Source: Agriotes lineatus (lineage: Eukaryota; Arthropoda; Insecta; Coleoptera; Elateridae). From it: a stretch of 64,000 bases of DNA. The stretch is taken from contig CALNHX010003572.1 of NCBI GenBank assembly GCA_940337035.1, positions 62,001-126,000 on the forward strand. Reading direction: 5' to 3'. The position numbers were made by a program, and so were the translations under genes. Positions 1-14,851 of this stretch are shown one piece after another (within the stretch, counting starts at the first letter, position 1; each line of letters opens with the position of its first letter). Under the pieces are notes generated by a model, which worked only from the letters and a program-made list of their open reading frames with translations, did not search any database and had not been told where the DNA came from.

Positions 1-3000
1 GACATCCTAAATGTCCTATATGTCCCAGACGTCTCAGACGTCCCATATGTCCCATATGTCCCAGATGTCCCAGTCGTCCCAGATGTCCCATATGTCCCTA
101 ACGTCCCAGACGTCCTAAATGTCCCATATGCCCCTAACGTCCCAGACGTCCCAGCTGTCCCGTATGTCCCTAACGTCCCAGACGTCCCAGACGTCCTAAA
201 TGTCCCATATGTCCCTAACGTCCCAGACGTCCCAGCTGTCCCGTATGTCCCTAACGTTCCAGACGTCCCAGACGTCCCAGCTGTCCCGTATGTCCCTAAC
301 GTCCCAGACGTCCCAGATGTCCCATATGTCCCTAATGTCCCAGGCGTCCTAAATGTCTCATATGTCCTTAATGTCCCAGATGTCCCAGACGTCCTAGATG
401 TCCCATATGTCCTTAACGTCCCAGACGTCCCAGCTGTCCCGTATGTCCCTAACGTCCCAGACGTCCCAGACGTCCTAAAGGTCCCATATGTCCCTAACGT
501 CCCAGACGTCCCAGCTGTCCCGTATGTCCCTAACGTTCCAGACGTCCCAGACGTCCTAGATGTCCCATATGTCCCTAACGTCCCAGACGTCCTAGATGTC
601 CTATATGCCCTAACGTCTTAGACGTCCCAAAAGTCCCAGATGTCCCATATGTCCCATATGTCCCTAATGTCCCATTTGTCCCAGATGTCCCATACGTCCC
701 ATATGTCCCTAATGTCCCAGGCGTCCTAAATGTCTCATATGTCCTTAATGTCCCAGATGTCCCAGACGTCCTAGATGGCCCATATGTCCTTAACGTCCCA
801 GACGTCTTAGATGTCCCATATGTCCCTAACGTCCCAGTCGTCCCAGATGTCCAATTTGTCCCACATGTCCCTAATGTCCCAGGCGTCCTAGATGTTCCAT
901 ATGTCCCTAACGTCCCAGACGTCCTAAATGTCCCATATGTCCCTAACATCCCAGACGTCCCAGATGTCCCATTTGTCCCACATGTCCCTAATGTCCCAGG
1001 CGTCCTAGATGTTCCATATGTCCCTAACGTCCCAGAAGTCCTAAATGTCCCATATGTCCCTAACGTCCCAGACGTCCCAGATGTCCCATTTGTTCCACAT
1101 GTCCCTAATGTCCCAGGCGTCCTAGATGTTCCATATGTCCCTAACGTCCCAGACGTCCTAAATGTCCCATATGTTCCTAACATCCCAGACGTCCCAGATG
1201 TCCTATACGTCCCATATGTCCCTAATGTCCCAGGCGTTATAGATCATCCATATGACCCTAACATCCCAGACGTCCTAAATGCCCCATATGTCCTTAACGT
1301 CCCAGACGTCCCAGACGTCCTAGCTGTCTTATATGTCCTTAACGTCCCAGACGTCCCAAATGTCCCATATGTCTCTAACGTCCCAGACGTCCCAGACGTC
1401 CTAAAGGTCCCATATGTCCCTAACGTCCCAGACGTCCCAGCTGTTCCGTATGTCCCTAACGTTCCAGACGTCCAAGACGTCCTAGATGTCCCATATGTCC
1501 CTAACGTCCCAGACGTCCTAGATGTCCTATATGCCCTAACGTTTTAGACGTCCCAAACGTCCCAGATGTCCCATATGTCCCATATGTCCCTAATGTCTCA
1601 TTTGTCCCAGATGTCCCATACGTCCCATATGTCCCTAATGTCCCAGGCGTCCTAAATGTCTCATATGTCCTTAATGTCCCAGATGTCCCAGACGTCCTAG
1701 ATGGCCCATATGTCCTTAACGTCCCAGACGTCTTAGATGTCCCATATGTCCCTAACGTCCCAGTCGTCCCAGATGTCCCATATGTCCCATATGTCCCTAA
1801 TGTCCCAGGCGTCCTAGATGTCCCATATGTCCCTAATGTCCCAGGTGTCCTAAATGTCCCATATGTCCTTAACGACCCAGACGTGCGAGATGTCCCATAT
1901 GTCCCTAACGTCCCAAACGTCCCAGATGTCTCATATGTCCCATATGTTTCTAATGTCCCAGGCGTCCTAGATGTTCCATATGTCCCTAACGTCCCAGACG
2001 TCCCAGCTGTCCCGTATGTCCCTAACGTCCCAGACGTCCCAGACGTCCTAGATGTGCCATATGTCCCTAACGTCTCAGATGTCCCATATGTCCCATATGT
2101 CCCTAACGTCCCAGGCGTTCTATATGTTCCATATGTCCCTAACGTCCCAGACATCCTAAATGTCCTATATGTCCCAGACGTCTCAGACGTCCCATATGTC
2201 CCATATGTCCCTAATGTCCCAGGCGTCCTAAATGTCTCATATGTCCTTAATGTCCCAGATGTCCCAGACGTCCTAGATGGCCCATATGTCCTTAACGTCC
2301 CAGACGTCCCAGACGTCCCAGACGTCCTAGATGTCTTATATGTCCTTAACGTCCCAGACGTCCCAAATGTCCCATATGTCTCTAACGTCCCAGACGTCCC
2401 AAATGTCCCATATGTCTCATATGTCCCTAATGTCCCAGGCGTCCTAGATGTCCCATACGTCCCTAATGTCCCAGGTGTCCTAAATGTCCCACATGTCCTT
2501 AACGTCCCAGACGTGCGAGATGTCCCATATGTCCCTAACGTCCCAAACGTCCCAGATGTCTCATATGTCCCATATGTTTCTAATGTCCCAGGCGTCCTAG
2601 ATGTTCCATATGTCCCTAACGTCCCAGACGTCCCAGCTGTCCCGTATGTCCCTAACGTCTCAGACGTCCCAGACGTCCTAGATGTCCTATATGTCCCTAA
2701 CGTCTCAGATGTCCCATATGTCCCATATGTCCCTAATGTCCCAGGCGTCCTATATGTTCCATATGTCCCTAACGTCCCAGACATCCTAAATGTCCTATAT
2801 GTCCCAGACGTCTCAGACGTCCCATATGACCCATATGTCCCAGATGTCCCAGTCGTCCCAAATGTCCCATATGTCCCTAACGTCCCAGACGTCCTAAATG
2901 TCCCATATGCCCCTAACGTCCCAGACGTCCCAGCTGTCCCGTATGTCCCTAACGTCCCAGACGTCCCAGACGTCCTAAATGTCCCATATGTCCCTAACGT

Positions 3001-3925
3001 CCCAGACGTCCCAGCTGTCCCGTATGTCCCTAACGTTCCAGACGTCGCAGACGTCCCAGCTGTCCCGTATGTCCCTAACGTCCCAGACGTCCCAGATGTC
3101 CCATATGTCCCTAATGTCCCAGGCGTCCTAAATGTCTCATATGTCCTTAATGTCCCAGATGTCCCAGACGTCCTAGATGTCCCATATGTCCTTAACGTCC
3201 CAGACGTCCCAGCTGTCCCGTATGTCCCTAACGTCCCAGACGTCCCAGACGTCCTAAAGGCCCCATATGTCCCTAACGTTCCAGACGTCCCAGACGTCCT
3301 AGATGTCCCGTATGTCCCTAACGTCCCAGAGGTCCTAGATGTCCTATATGCCCTAACGTCTTAGACGTCCCAAACGTCCCAGATGTCCCATATGTCCCAT
3401 ATGTCCCTAATGTCCCATTTGTCCCAGATGCCCCATACGTCCCATATGTCCCTAATGTCCCAGGCGTCTTAAATGTCTCATATGTCCTTAATGTCCCAGA
3501 TGTCCCAGACGTCCTAGATGGCCCATATGTCCTTAACGTCCCAGACGTCTTAGATGTCCCATATGTCCCTAACGTCCCAGTCGTCCCAGATGTCCCATTT
3601 GTCCCACATGTCCCTAATGTCCCAGGCGTCCTAGATGTTCCATATGTCCCTAACGTCCCAGACGTCCTAAATGTCCCATATGTCCCTAACATCCCAGACG
3701 TCCCAGATGTCCCATTTGTCCCACATGTCCCTAATGTCCCAGGCGTCCTAGATGTCCCATATGTCCCTAACGTCCCAGAAGTCCTAAATGTCCCATATGT
3801 CCCTAACGTCCCAGACGTCCCAGATGTCCCATTTGTCCCACATGTCCCTAATGTCTCAGGCGTCCTAGATGTTCCATATGTCCCTAACGTCCCAGACGTC
3901 CTAAATGTCCCATATGTTCCTAACA

Positions 3926-6900
3926 TCCCAGACGTCCTAGATGTCCCATACGTCCCATATGTCCCTAATGTCCCAGGCGTTATAGATCATCCATATGACC
4001 CTAACATCCCAGACGTCTTAAATGCCCCATATGTCCTTAACGTCCCAGACGTCCCAGACGTCCTAGATGTCTTATATGTCCTTAACGTCTCAGACGTCCC
4101 AAATGTCCCATATGTCTCTAACGTCCCAGACGTCCCAAATGTCCCATATGTCCCATATGTCCCTAATGTCCCAGGCGTCCTAGATGTCCCATATGTCCCT
4201 AATGTCCCAGGTGTCCTAAATGTCCCATATGTCCTTAACGTCCCAGACGTGCGAAATGTCCCATATGTCCCTAACGTCCCAAACGTCCCAGATGTCTCAT
4301 ATGTCCCATATGTTTCTAATGTCCCAGGCGTCCTAGATGTTCCATATGTCCCTAACGTCCCAGACGTCCCAGCTGTCCCGTATGTCCCTAACGTCCCAGA
4401 CGTCCCAGACGTCCTAGATGTGCCATATGTCCCTAACGTCTCAGATGTCCCATATGTCCCATATGTCCCTAATGTCCCAGGCGTCCTATATGTTCCATAT
4501 GTCCCTAACGTCTCAGACATCCTCAATGTCCTATATGTCCCAGACGTCTCAGACGTCCCATATGTCCCATATGTCCCAGATGTCCCAGGCGTCCCAGATG
4601 TCCCATATGTCCCATATGTCCCTAATGTCCCAGGCGTCCTAAATGTCTCATATGTCCTTAATGTCCCAGATGTCCCAGACGTCCTAGAAGTCCCATATGT
4701 CCTTAACGTCCCAGACGTCTTAGATGTCCCATATGTCCCTAACGTCCCAGACGTCCCAGATGTCCCATATGTTCCATATGTCCCTAATGTCCCAAGCGTC
4801 CTAGATGTTCCATATGTCCCTAACGTCCCAGACGTCCTAAATGTCCCATATGCCCCTAACGTCCCAGACGTCCCAGCTGTCCCGTATGTCCCTAACGTCC
4901 CAGACGTCCCAGACGTCCTAAATGTCCCATATGTCCCTAACGTCCCAGACGTCCCAGCTGTCCCGTATGTCCCTAACGTTCCAGACGTCCCACATGTCCC
5001 ATATGTCCCTAATGTCCCAAGCGTCCTAAATGTCTCATATGTCCTTAATGTCCCAGATGTCCCAGACGTCCTAGATGTCCCATATGTCCTTAACGTCCCA
5101 GACGTCTTAGATGTTCCATATGTCCCTAACGTCCCAGACGTCCCAGATGTCCCATATGTTCCATATGTCCCTAATGTCCCAAGCGTCCTAGATGTTCCAT
5201 ATGTCCCTAACGTCCCAGACGTCCTAAATGTCCCATATGCCCCTAACGTCCCAGACGTCCCAGCTGTCCCGTATGTCCCTAACGTCCCAGACGTCCCAGA
5301 CGTCCTAAATGTCCCATATGTCCCTAACGTCCCAGACGTCCCAGCTGTCGCGTATGTCCCTAACGTCCCAGACGTCCCAGGCGTCCTAGATGTCCCATAT
5401 GTCCCTAACGTCCCAGAGGTCCTAGATGTCCTGTATGTCCTTAACTTCCCAGACGTCCCAGATGTCTCATATATCCCATTTGTCCCTAATGTCCCAGGCG
5501 TCCTAGATGTTTTATATGTCCCTAACGTCCCAGACGTCCTAAATGTCCCATATGTCCTTAATGTCCCAGGCGTCCTAAATGTCCCATAAGTCCTCAACGT
5601 CCCAGACGTCCCAGACGTCCTTGATGTCCCACATGTCCTTAACGTTTCAGACGTCCCAGATGTCCCACATGTCCCTAACGTCCCAGACGTCTCAGACGTC
5701 CCATATGTCCCATATGTCCCAGATGTCCCAGGCGTCCCAGATGTCCCATATGTCCCATATGTCCCTAATGTCCCAGGCGTCCCAAATTGTCTCATATGTC
5801 CTTAATGTCCCAGATGTCCCAGACGTCCTAGATGTCCCATATGTCCTTAACGTTCCAGACGTTTTAGATGTCCCATATGTCCCTAACGTCCCAGATGTCC
5901 TATATGTCCCATATGTCCCTAATGTCCCAGGCGTCCTATTGGTTCCATATGTCCCTAACGTCCCAGACATCCTAAATGTCCTATATGTCCCAGACGTCTC
6001 AGACGTCCCATATGTCCCATATGTCCCAGATGTCCCAGGCGTCCCAAATGTCCCATATGTCCCATATGTCCCTAATGTCCCAGGCGTCCTAAATGTCTCA
6101 TATGTCCTTAATGTCCCAGATGTCCCAGACGTCCTAGATGTCCCATATGTCCTTAATGTCCCAGACGTCTTAGATGTCCCATATGTCCCTAACGTCCCAG
6201 ACGTCCCAGATGTCCCATATGTTCCATATGTCCCTAATGTCCCAAGCGTCCTAGATGTTCCATATGTCCCTAACGTCCCAGACGTCCTAAATGTCCCATA
6301 TGCCCCTAACGTCCCAGACGTCCCAGCTGTCCCGTATGTCCCTAACGTCCCAGACGTCCCAGACGTCCTAAATGTCCCATATGTCCCTAACGTCCCAGAC
6401 GTCCCAGCTGTCCCGTATGGCTCTAACGTTCCAGACGTCCCAGACGTCCCAGCTGTCCCGTATGTCCCTAACGTCCCAGACGTCCCAGATGTCCCATATG
6501 TCCCTAATGTCCCAGGCGTCCTAAATGTCTCATATGTACTTAATGTCCCAGATGTCCCAGACGTCCTAGATGTCCCATATGTCCTTAACGTCCCAGACGT
6601 CCCAGCTGTCCCGTATGTCCCTAACGTCCCAGACGTCCCAGACGTCCTAAAGGTCCCATATGTCCCTAACGTCCCAGACGTCCCAGCTGTTCCGTATGTC
6701 CCTAACGTTCCAGACGTCCCAGACGTCTTAGATGTCCCATATGTCCCTAACGTCCCAGACGTCTTAGATGTCCTATATGCCCTAACGTCTTAGACGTCCC
6801 AAACGTCCCAGATGTCCCATATGTCCCATATGTCCCTAATGTCCCATTTGTCCCAGATGTCCCATACGTCCCATATGTCCCTAATGTCCCAGGCGTCCTA

Positions 6901-9388
6901 AATGTCTCATATGTCCTTAATGTCCCAGATGTCCCAGACGTCCTAGATGGCCCATATGTCCTTAACGTCCCAGACGTCTTAGATGTCCCATATGTCCCTA
7001 ACGTCCCAGTCGTCCCAGATGTCCCATTTGTCCCACATGTCCCTAATGTCCCAGGCGTCCTAGATGTTCCATATGTCCCTAACGTCCCAGACGTCCTAAA
7101 TGTCCCATATGTCCCTAACATCCCAGACGTCCCAGATGTCCCATTTGTCCCACATGTCCCTAATATCCCAGGCGTCCTAGATGTTCCATATGTCCCTAAC
7201 GTCCCAGAAGTCCTAAATGTCCCATATGTCCCTAACGTCCCAGACGTCCCAGATGTCCCATTTGTCCCACATGTCCCTAACGTCCCAGGCGTCCTAGATG
7301 TTCCATATGTCCCTAACGTCCCAGACGTCCTAAATGTCCCATAAGTTCCTAACATCCCAGACGTCCCAGATGTCCCATACGTCCCATATGTCCCTAATGT
7401 CCCAGGCGTTATAGATCATCCATATGACACTAACATCCTAGACGTCCTAAATGCCCCATATGTCCTTAACGTCCCAGACGTCCCAGACGTCTTAGATGTC
7501 TTATATGTCCTTAACGTCCCAGACGTCCCAAATGTTTCATATGTCTCTAACGTCCCAGACGTCCCAAATGTCCCATATGTCCCATATGTCCCTAATGTCC
7601 CAGGCGTCCTAGCTGTCCCATATGTCCCTAATGTCCCAGGTGTCCTAAATGTCCCATATGTCCTTAACGTCCCAGACGTGCGAGATGTCCCATATGTCCC
7701 TAACGTCCCAAACGTCCCAGATGTCTCATATGTCCCATATGTTTCTAATGTCCCAGGCGTCCTAGATGTTCCATATGTCCCTAACGTCCCAGACGTCCCA
7801 GCTGTCCCGTATGTCCCTAACGTCCCAGACGTCCCAGACGTCCTAGATGTGCCATATGTCCCTAACGTCTCAGATGTCCCATATGTCCCATATGTCCCTA
7901 ATGTCCCAGGCGTTCTATATGTTCCATATGTCCCTAACGTCCCAGACATCCTAAATGTCCTATATGTCCCAGACGTCTTAGACGTCCCATATGTCCCATA
8001 TGTCCCAGATGTCCCAGGCGTCCCAAATGTTTCATATGTCTCTAACGTCCCAGACGTCCCAAATGTCCCATATGTCCCATATGTCCCTAATGTCCCAGGC
8101 GTCCTAAATGTCTCATATGTCCTTAATGTCCCAGATGTCCCAGACGTCCTAGATGTCCCATATGTCCTTAACGTCCCAGACGTCCCAGCTGTCCCGTATG
8201 TCCCTAACGTCCCAGACGTCCTAAATGTCTCATATGTCCTTAATGTCCCAGATGTCCCAGACGTCCTAAATGGCCCATATGTCCTTAACGTCCCAGACGT
8301 CTTAGATGTCCCATATGTCCCTAACGTCCCAGTCGTCCCAGATGTCCCATTTGTCCCACATGTCCCTAATGTCTCAGGCGTCCTAGATGTTCCATATGTC
8401 CCTAACGTCCCAGACGTCCTAAATGTCCCATATGTCCCTAACATCCCAGACGTCCCAGATGTCCCATTTGTCCCACATGTTCCTAATGTCCCAGGCGTCC
8501 TAGATGTTCCATATGTCCCTATCGTCCCAGAAGTCCTAAATGTCCCATATGTCCCTAACGTCCCAGACGTCCCAGATGTCCCATTTGTCCCACATGACCC
8601 TAATGTCCCAGGCGTCCTAGATGTTCCATATGTCCCTAACGTCCCAGACGTCCTAAATGTCCCATATGTTCCTAACATCCCAGACGTCCCAGATGTCCCA
8701 TACGTCCCATATGTCTCTAATGTCCCAGGCGTTATAGATCATCCATATGACCCTAACATCCCAGACGTCCTAAATGCCCCATATGTCCTTAACGTCCCAG
8801 ACGTCCCAGACGTCCTAGATGTCTTATATGTCCTTAACGTCCCAGACGTCCCAAATGTCCCATATGTCTCTAACGTCCCAGACGTCACAAATGTCCCATA
8901 TGTCCCATATGTCCCTAATGTCCCAGGCGTCCTAGATGTCCCATATGTCCGTAATGTCCCAGGTGTCCTAAATGTCCCATATGTCTTTAACGTCCCAGAC
9001 GTGCGAGATGTCCCATATGTCCCTAACGTCCCAAACGTCCCAGATGTCTCATATGTCCCATATGTTTCTAATGTCCCAGGCGTCCTAGATGTTCCATATG
9101 TCCCTAACGTCCCAGACGTCCCAGACGTCCTAGATGTGCCATATGTCCCTAACGTCTCAGATGTCCCATATGTCCCATATGTCCCTAATGTCCCAGGCGT
9201 CCTATATGTTCCATATGTCCCTAACGTCCCAGACATCCTAAATGTCCTATATGTCCCAGACGTCTCAGACGTCCCATATGTCCCATATGTCCCAGATGTC
9301 CCAGGCGTCCCAAATGTCCCATATGTCCCATATGTCCCTAATGTCCCATACGTCCTAAATGTCTCATATGTCCTTAATGTCCCAGATG
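3926..9388 (+). repeat. 5,463-bp tandem duplication in the 9-bp satellite, copy 1
   Basis: This block recurs directly downstream at a constant offset of 5,463 bp (607 x 9). Many landmarks shift by exactly that amount: the GTTATAGATC variant at 3979 and 9442, the GTGCGA landmark at 4249 and 9712, a 1-bp insertion at about 5787 and 11250, and a 1-bp deletion unit at about 6779 and 12242. I noticed only a few single-base differences between copies, for example near 5414/10877, 7256/12719 and 8115/13578. The left breakpoint lies where sequence upstream of GACGTCCTAGATG stops matching. Near-identity over 5.4 kb implies a recent event. Confidence 0.88.
3979..4248 (+). repeat. 270-bp fixed-length satellite module (representative)
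   Basis: This module begins at an unusual divergent stretch, GTTATAGATCATCC followed by ATATGACCCTAAC, and ends just before the rare GTGCGAGATG or GTGCGAAATG landmark. The interval is exactly 270 bp (30 units) here and at 7408, 8731, 9442, 12871, 14194, 15418, 17757, 18882 and 27368. The copy at 24506 is shortened to 189 bp, losing nine units. The opening element at 1236 is not followed by a landmark at this distance. Landmarks at 2513, 23003 and 25874 lack the opening element. Confidence 0.85.
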
Positions 9389-12300
9389 TCCCAGACGTCC
9401 TAGATGTCCCATACGTCCCATATGTCCCTAATGTCCCAGGCGTTATAGATCATCCATATGACCCTAACATCCCAGACGTCTTAAATGCCCCATATGTCCT
9501 TAACGTCCCAGACGTCCCAGACGTCCTAGATGTCTTATATGTCCTTAACGTCTCAGACGTCCCAAATGTCCCATATGTCTCTAACGTCCCAGACGTCCCA
9601 AATGTCCCATATGTCCCATATGTCCCTAATGTCCCAGGCGTCCTAGATGTCCCATATGTCCCTAATGTCCCAGGTGTCCTAAATGTCCCATATGTCCTTA
9701 ACGTCCCAGACGTGCGAAATGTCCCATATGTCCCTAACGTCCCAAACGTCCCAGATGTCTCATATGTCCCATATGTTTCTAATGTCCCAGGCGTCCTAGA
9801 TGTTCCATATGTCCCTAACGTCCCAGACGTCCCAGCTGTCCCGTATGTCCCTAACGTCCCAGACGTCCCAGACGTCCTAGATGTGCCATATGTCCCTAAC
9901 GTCTCAGATGTCCCATATGTCCCATATGTCCCTAATGTCCCAGGCGTCCTATATGTTCCATATGTCCCTAACGTCTCAGACATCCTCAATGTCCTATATG
10001 TCCCAGACGTCTCAGACGTCCCATATGTCCCATATGTCCCAGATGTCCCAGGCGTCCCAGATGTCCCATATGTCCCATATGTCCCTAATGTCCCAGGCGT
10101 CCTAAATGTCTCATATGTCCTTAATGTCCCAGATGTCCCAGACGTCCTAGAAGTCCCATATGTCCTTAACGTCCCAGACGTCTTAGATGTCCCATATGTC
10201 CCTAACGTCCCAGACGTCCCAGATGTCCCATATGTTCCATATGTCCCTAATGTCCCAAGCGTCCTAGATGTTCCATATGTCCCTAACGTCCCAGACGTCC
10301 TAAATGTCCCATATGCCCCTAACGTCCCAGACGTCCCAGCTGTCCCGTATGTCCCTAACGTCCCAGACGTCCCAGACGTCCTAAATGTCCCATATGTCCC
10401 TAACGTCCCAGACGTCCCAGCTGTCCCGTATGTCCCTAACGTTCCAGACGTCCCACATGTCCCATATGTCCCTAATGTCCCAAGCGTCCTAAATGTCTCA
10501 TATGTCCTTAATGTCCCAGATGTCCCAGACGTCCTAGATGTCCCATATGTCCTTAACGTCCCAGACGTCTTAGATGTTCCATATGTCCCTAACGTCCCAG
10601 ACGTCCCAGATGTCCCATATGTTCCATATGTCCCTAATGTCCCAAGCGTCCTAGATGTTCCATATGTCCCTAACGTCCCAGACGTCCTAAATGTCCCATA
10701 TGCCCCTAACGTCCCAGACGTCCCAGCTGTCCCGTATGTCCCTAACGTCCCAGACGTCCCAGACGTCCTAAATGTCCCATATGTCCCTAACGTCCCAGAC
10801 GTCCCAGCTGTCGCGTATGTCCCTAACGTCCCAGACGTCCCAGGCGTCCTAGATGTCCCATATGTCCCTAACGTCCCAGACGTCCTAGATGTCCTGTATG
10901 TCCTTAACTTCCCAGACGTCCCAGATGTCTCATATATCCCATTTGTCCCTAATGTCCCAGGCGTCCTAGATGTTTTATATGTCCCTAACGTCCCAGACGT
11001 CCTAAATGTCCCATATGTCCTTAATGTCCCAGGCGTCCTAAATGTCCCATAAGTCCTCAACGTCCCAGACGTCCCAGACGTCCTTGATGTCCCACATGTC
11101 CTTAACGTTTCAGACGTCCCAGATGTCCCACATGTCCCTAACGTCCCAGACGTCTCAGACGTCCCATATGTCCCATATGTCCCAGATGTCCCAGGCGTCC
11201 CAGATGTCCCATATGTCCCATATGTCCCTAATGTCCCAGGCGTCCCAAATTGTCTCATATGTCCTTAATGTCCCAGATGTCCCAGACGTCCTAGATGTCC
11301 CATATGTCCTTAACGTTCCAGACGTTTTAGATGTCCCATATGTCCCTAACGTCCCAGATGTCCTATATGTCCCATATGTCCCTAATGTCCCAGGCGTCCT
11401 ATTGGTTCCATATGTCCCTAACGTCCCAGACATCCTAAATGTCCTATATGTCCCAGACGTCTCAGACGTCCCATATGTCCCATATGTCCCAGATGTCCCA
11501 GGCGTCCCAAATGTCCCATATGTCCCATATGTCCCTAATGTCCCAGGCGTCCTAAATGTCTCATATGTCCTTAATGTCCCAGATGTCCCAGACGTCCTAG
11601 ATGTCCCATATGTCCTTAATGTCCCAGACGTCTTAGATGTCCCATATGTCCCTAACGTCCCAGACGTCCCAGATGTCCCATATGTTCCATATGTCCCTAA
11701 TGTCCCAAGCGTCCTAGATGTTCCATATGTCCCTAACGTCCCAGACGTCCTAAATGTCCCATATGCCCCTAACGTCCCAGACGTCCCAGCTGTCCCGTAT
11801 GTCCCTAACGTCCCAGACGTCCCAGACGTCCTAAATGTCCCATATGTCCCTAACGTCCCAGACGTCCCAGCTGTCCCGTATGGCTCTAACGTTCCAGACG
11901 TCCCAGACGTCCCAGCTGTCCCGTATGTCCCTAACGTCCCAGACGTCCCAGATGTCCCATATGTCCCTAATGTCCCAGGCGTCCTAAATGTCTCATATGT
12001 ACTTAATGTCCCAGATGTCCCAGACGTCCTAGATGTCCCATATGTCCTTAACGTCCCAGACGTCCCAGCTGTCCCGTATGTCCCTAACGTCCCAGACGTC
12101 CCAGACGTCCTAAAGGTCCCATATGTCCCTAACGTCCCAGACGTCCCAGCTGTTCCGTATGTCCCTAACGTTCCAGACGTCCCAGACGTCTTAGATGTCC
12201 CATATGTCCCTAACGTCCCAGACGTCTTAGATGTCCTATATGCCCTAACGTCTTAGACGTCCCAAACGTCCCAGATGTCCCATATGTCCCATATGTCCCT

Positions 12301-14851
12301 AATGTCCCATTTGTCCCAGATGTCCCATACGTCCCATATGTCCCTAATGTCCCAGGCGTCCTAAATGTCTCATATGTCCTTAATGTCCCAGATGTCCCAG
12401 ACGTCCTAGATGGCCCATATGTCCTTAACGTCCCAGACGTCTTAGATGTCCCATATGTCCCTAACGTCCCAGTCGTCCCAGATGTCCCATTTGTCCCACA
12501 TGTCCCTAATGTCCCAGGCGTCCTAGATGTTCCATATGTCCCTAACGTCCCAGACGTCCTAAATGTCCCATATGTCCCTAACATCCCAGACGTCCCAGAT
12601 GTCCCATTTGTCCCACATGTCCCTAATATCCCAGGCGTCCTAGATGTTCCATATGTCCCTAACGTCCCAGAAGTCCTAAATGTCCCATATGTCCCTAACG
12701 TCCCAGACGTCCCAGATGTCCTATTTGTCCCACATGTCCCTAACGTCCCAGGCGTCCTAGATGTTCCATATGTCCCTAACGTCCCAGACGTCCTAAATGT
12801 CCCATAAGTTCCTAACATCCCAGACGTCCCAGATGTCCCATACGTCCCATATGTCCCTAATGTCCCAGGCGTTATAGATCATCCATATGACACTAACATC
12901 CTAGACGTCCTAAATGCCCCATATGTCCTTAACGTCCCAGACGTCCCAGACGTCTTAGATGTCTTATATGTCCTTAACGTCCCAGACGTCCCAAATGTTT
13001 CATATGTCTCTAACGTCCCAGACGTCCCAAATGTCCCATATGTCCCATATGTCCCTAATGTCCCAGGCGTCCTAGCTGTCCCATATGTCCCTAATGTCCC
13101 AGGTGTCCTAAATGTCCCATATGTCCTTAACGTCCCAGACGTGCGAGATGTCCCATATGTCCCTAACGTCCCAAACGTCCCAGATGTCTCATATGTCCCA
13201 TATGTTTCTAATGTCCCAGGCGTCCTAGATGTTCCATATGTCCCTAACGTCCCAGACGTCCCAGCTGTCCCGTATGTCCCTAACGTCCCAGACGTCCCAG
13301 ACGTCCTAGATGTGCCATATGTCCCTAACGTCTCAGATGTCCCATATGTCCCATATGTCCCTAATGTCCCAGGCGTTCTATATGTTCCATATGTCCCTAA
13401 CGTCCCAGACATCCTAAATGTCCTATATGTCCCAGACGTCTTAGACGTCCCATATGTCCCATATGTCCCAGATGTCCCAGGCGTCCCAAATGTTTCATAT
13501 GTCTCTAACGTCCCAGACGTCCCAAATGTCCCATATGTCCCATATGTCCCTAATGTCCCAGGCGTCCTAAATGTCTCATATGTCTTTAATGTCCCAGATG
13601 TCCCAGACGTCCTAGATGTCCCATATGTCCTTAACGTCCCAGACGTCCCAGCTGTCCCGTATGTCCCTAACGTCCCAGACGTCCTAAATGTCTCATATGT
13701 CCTTAATGTCCCAGATGTCCCAGACGTCCTAAATGGCCCATATGTCCTTAACGTCCCAGACGTCTTAGATGTCCCATATGTCCCTAACGTCCCAGTCGTC
13801 CCAGATGTCCCATTTGTCCCACATGTCCCTAATGTCTCAGGCGTCCTAGATGTTCCATATGTCCCTAACGTCCCAGACGTCCTAAATGTCCCATATGTCC
13901 CTAACATCCCAGACGTCCCAGATGTCCCATTTGTCCCACATGTTCCTAATGTCCCAGGCGTCCTAGATGTTCCATATGTCCCTATCGTCCCAGAAGTCCT
14001 AAATGTCCCATATGTCCCTAACGTCCCAGACGTCCCAGATGTCCCATTTGTCCCACATGACCCTAATGTCCCAGGCGTCCTAGATGTTCCATATGTCCCT
14101 AACGTCCCAGACGTCCTAAATGTCCCATATGTTCCTAACATCCCAGACGTCCCAGATGTCCCATACGTCCCATATGTCTCTAATGTCCCAGGCGTTATAG
14201 ATCATCCATATGACCCTAACATCCCAGACGTCCTAAATGCCCCATATGTCCTTAACGTCCCAGACGTCCCAGACGTCCTAGATGTCTTATATGTCCTTAA
14301 CGTCCCAGACGTCCCAAATGTCCCATATGTCTCTAACGTCCCAGACGTCACAAATGTCCCATATGTCCCATATGTCCCTAATGTCCCAGGCGTCCTAGAT
14401 GTCCCATATGTCCGTAATGTCCCAGGTGTCCTAAATGTCCCATATGTCTTTAACGTCCCAGACGTGCGAGATGTCCCATATGTCCCTAACGTCCCAAACG
14501 TCCCAGATGTCTCATATGTCCCATATGTTTCTAATGTCCCAGGCGTCCTAGATGTTCCATATGTCCCTAACGTCCCAGACGTCCCAGACGTCCTAGATGT
14601 GCCATATGTCCCTAACGTCTCAGATGTCCCATATGTCCCATATGTCCCTAATGTCCCAGGCGTCCTATATGTTCCATATGTCCCTAACGTCCCAGACATC
14701 CTAAATGTCCTATATGTCCCAGACGTCTCAGACGTCCCATATGTCCCATATGTCCCAGATGTCCCAGGCGTCCCAAATGTCCCATATGTCCCATATGTCC
14801 CTAATGTCCCATACGTCCTAAATGTCTCATATGTCCTTAATGTCCCAGATG
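9389..14851 (+). repeat. 5,463-bp tandem duplication in the 9-bp satellite, copy 2
   Basis: Second copy of the block that starts near 3926, in direct tandem. Similarity to copy 1 continues to about 14868 and then diverges. The exact end is uncertain by a few units because the flanking sequence is the same 9-bp satellite. Confidence 0.87.

Noticed and set aside
5579..6793. ATG-started 404-codon frame, with a copy at 11042-12256
   Set aside because: It switches from Met-Ser-X to Val-Pro-X through one extra T near 5787. It is made of satellite units, and its copy lies within the 5,463-bp duplication, so conservation reflects duplication rather than selection.
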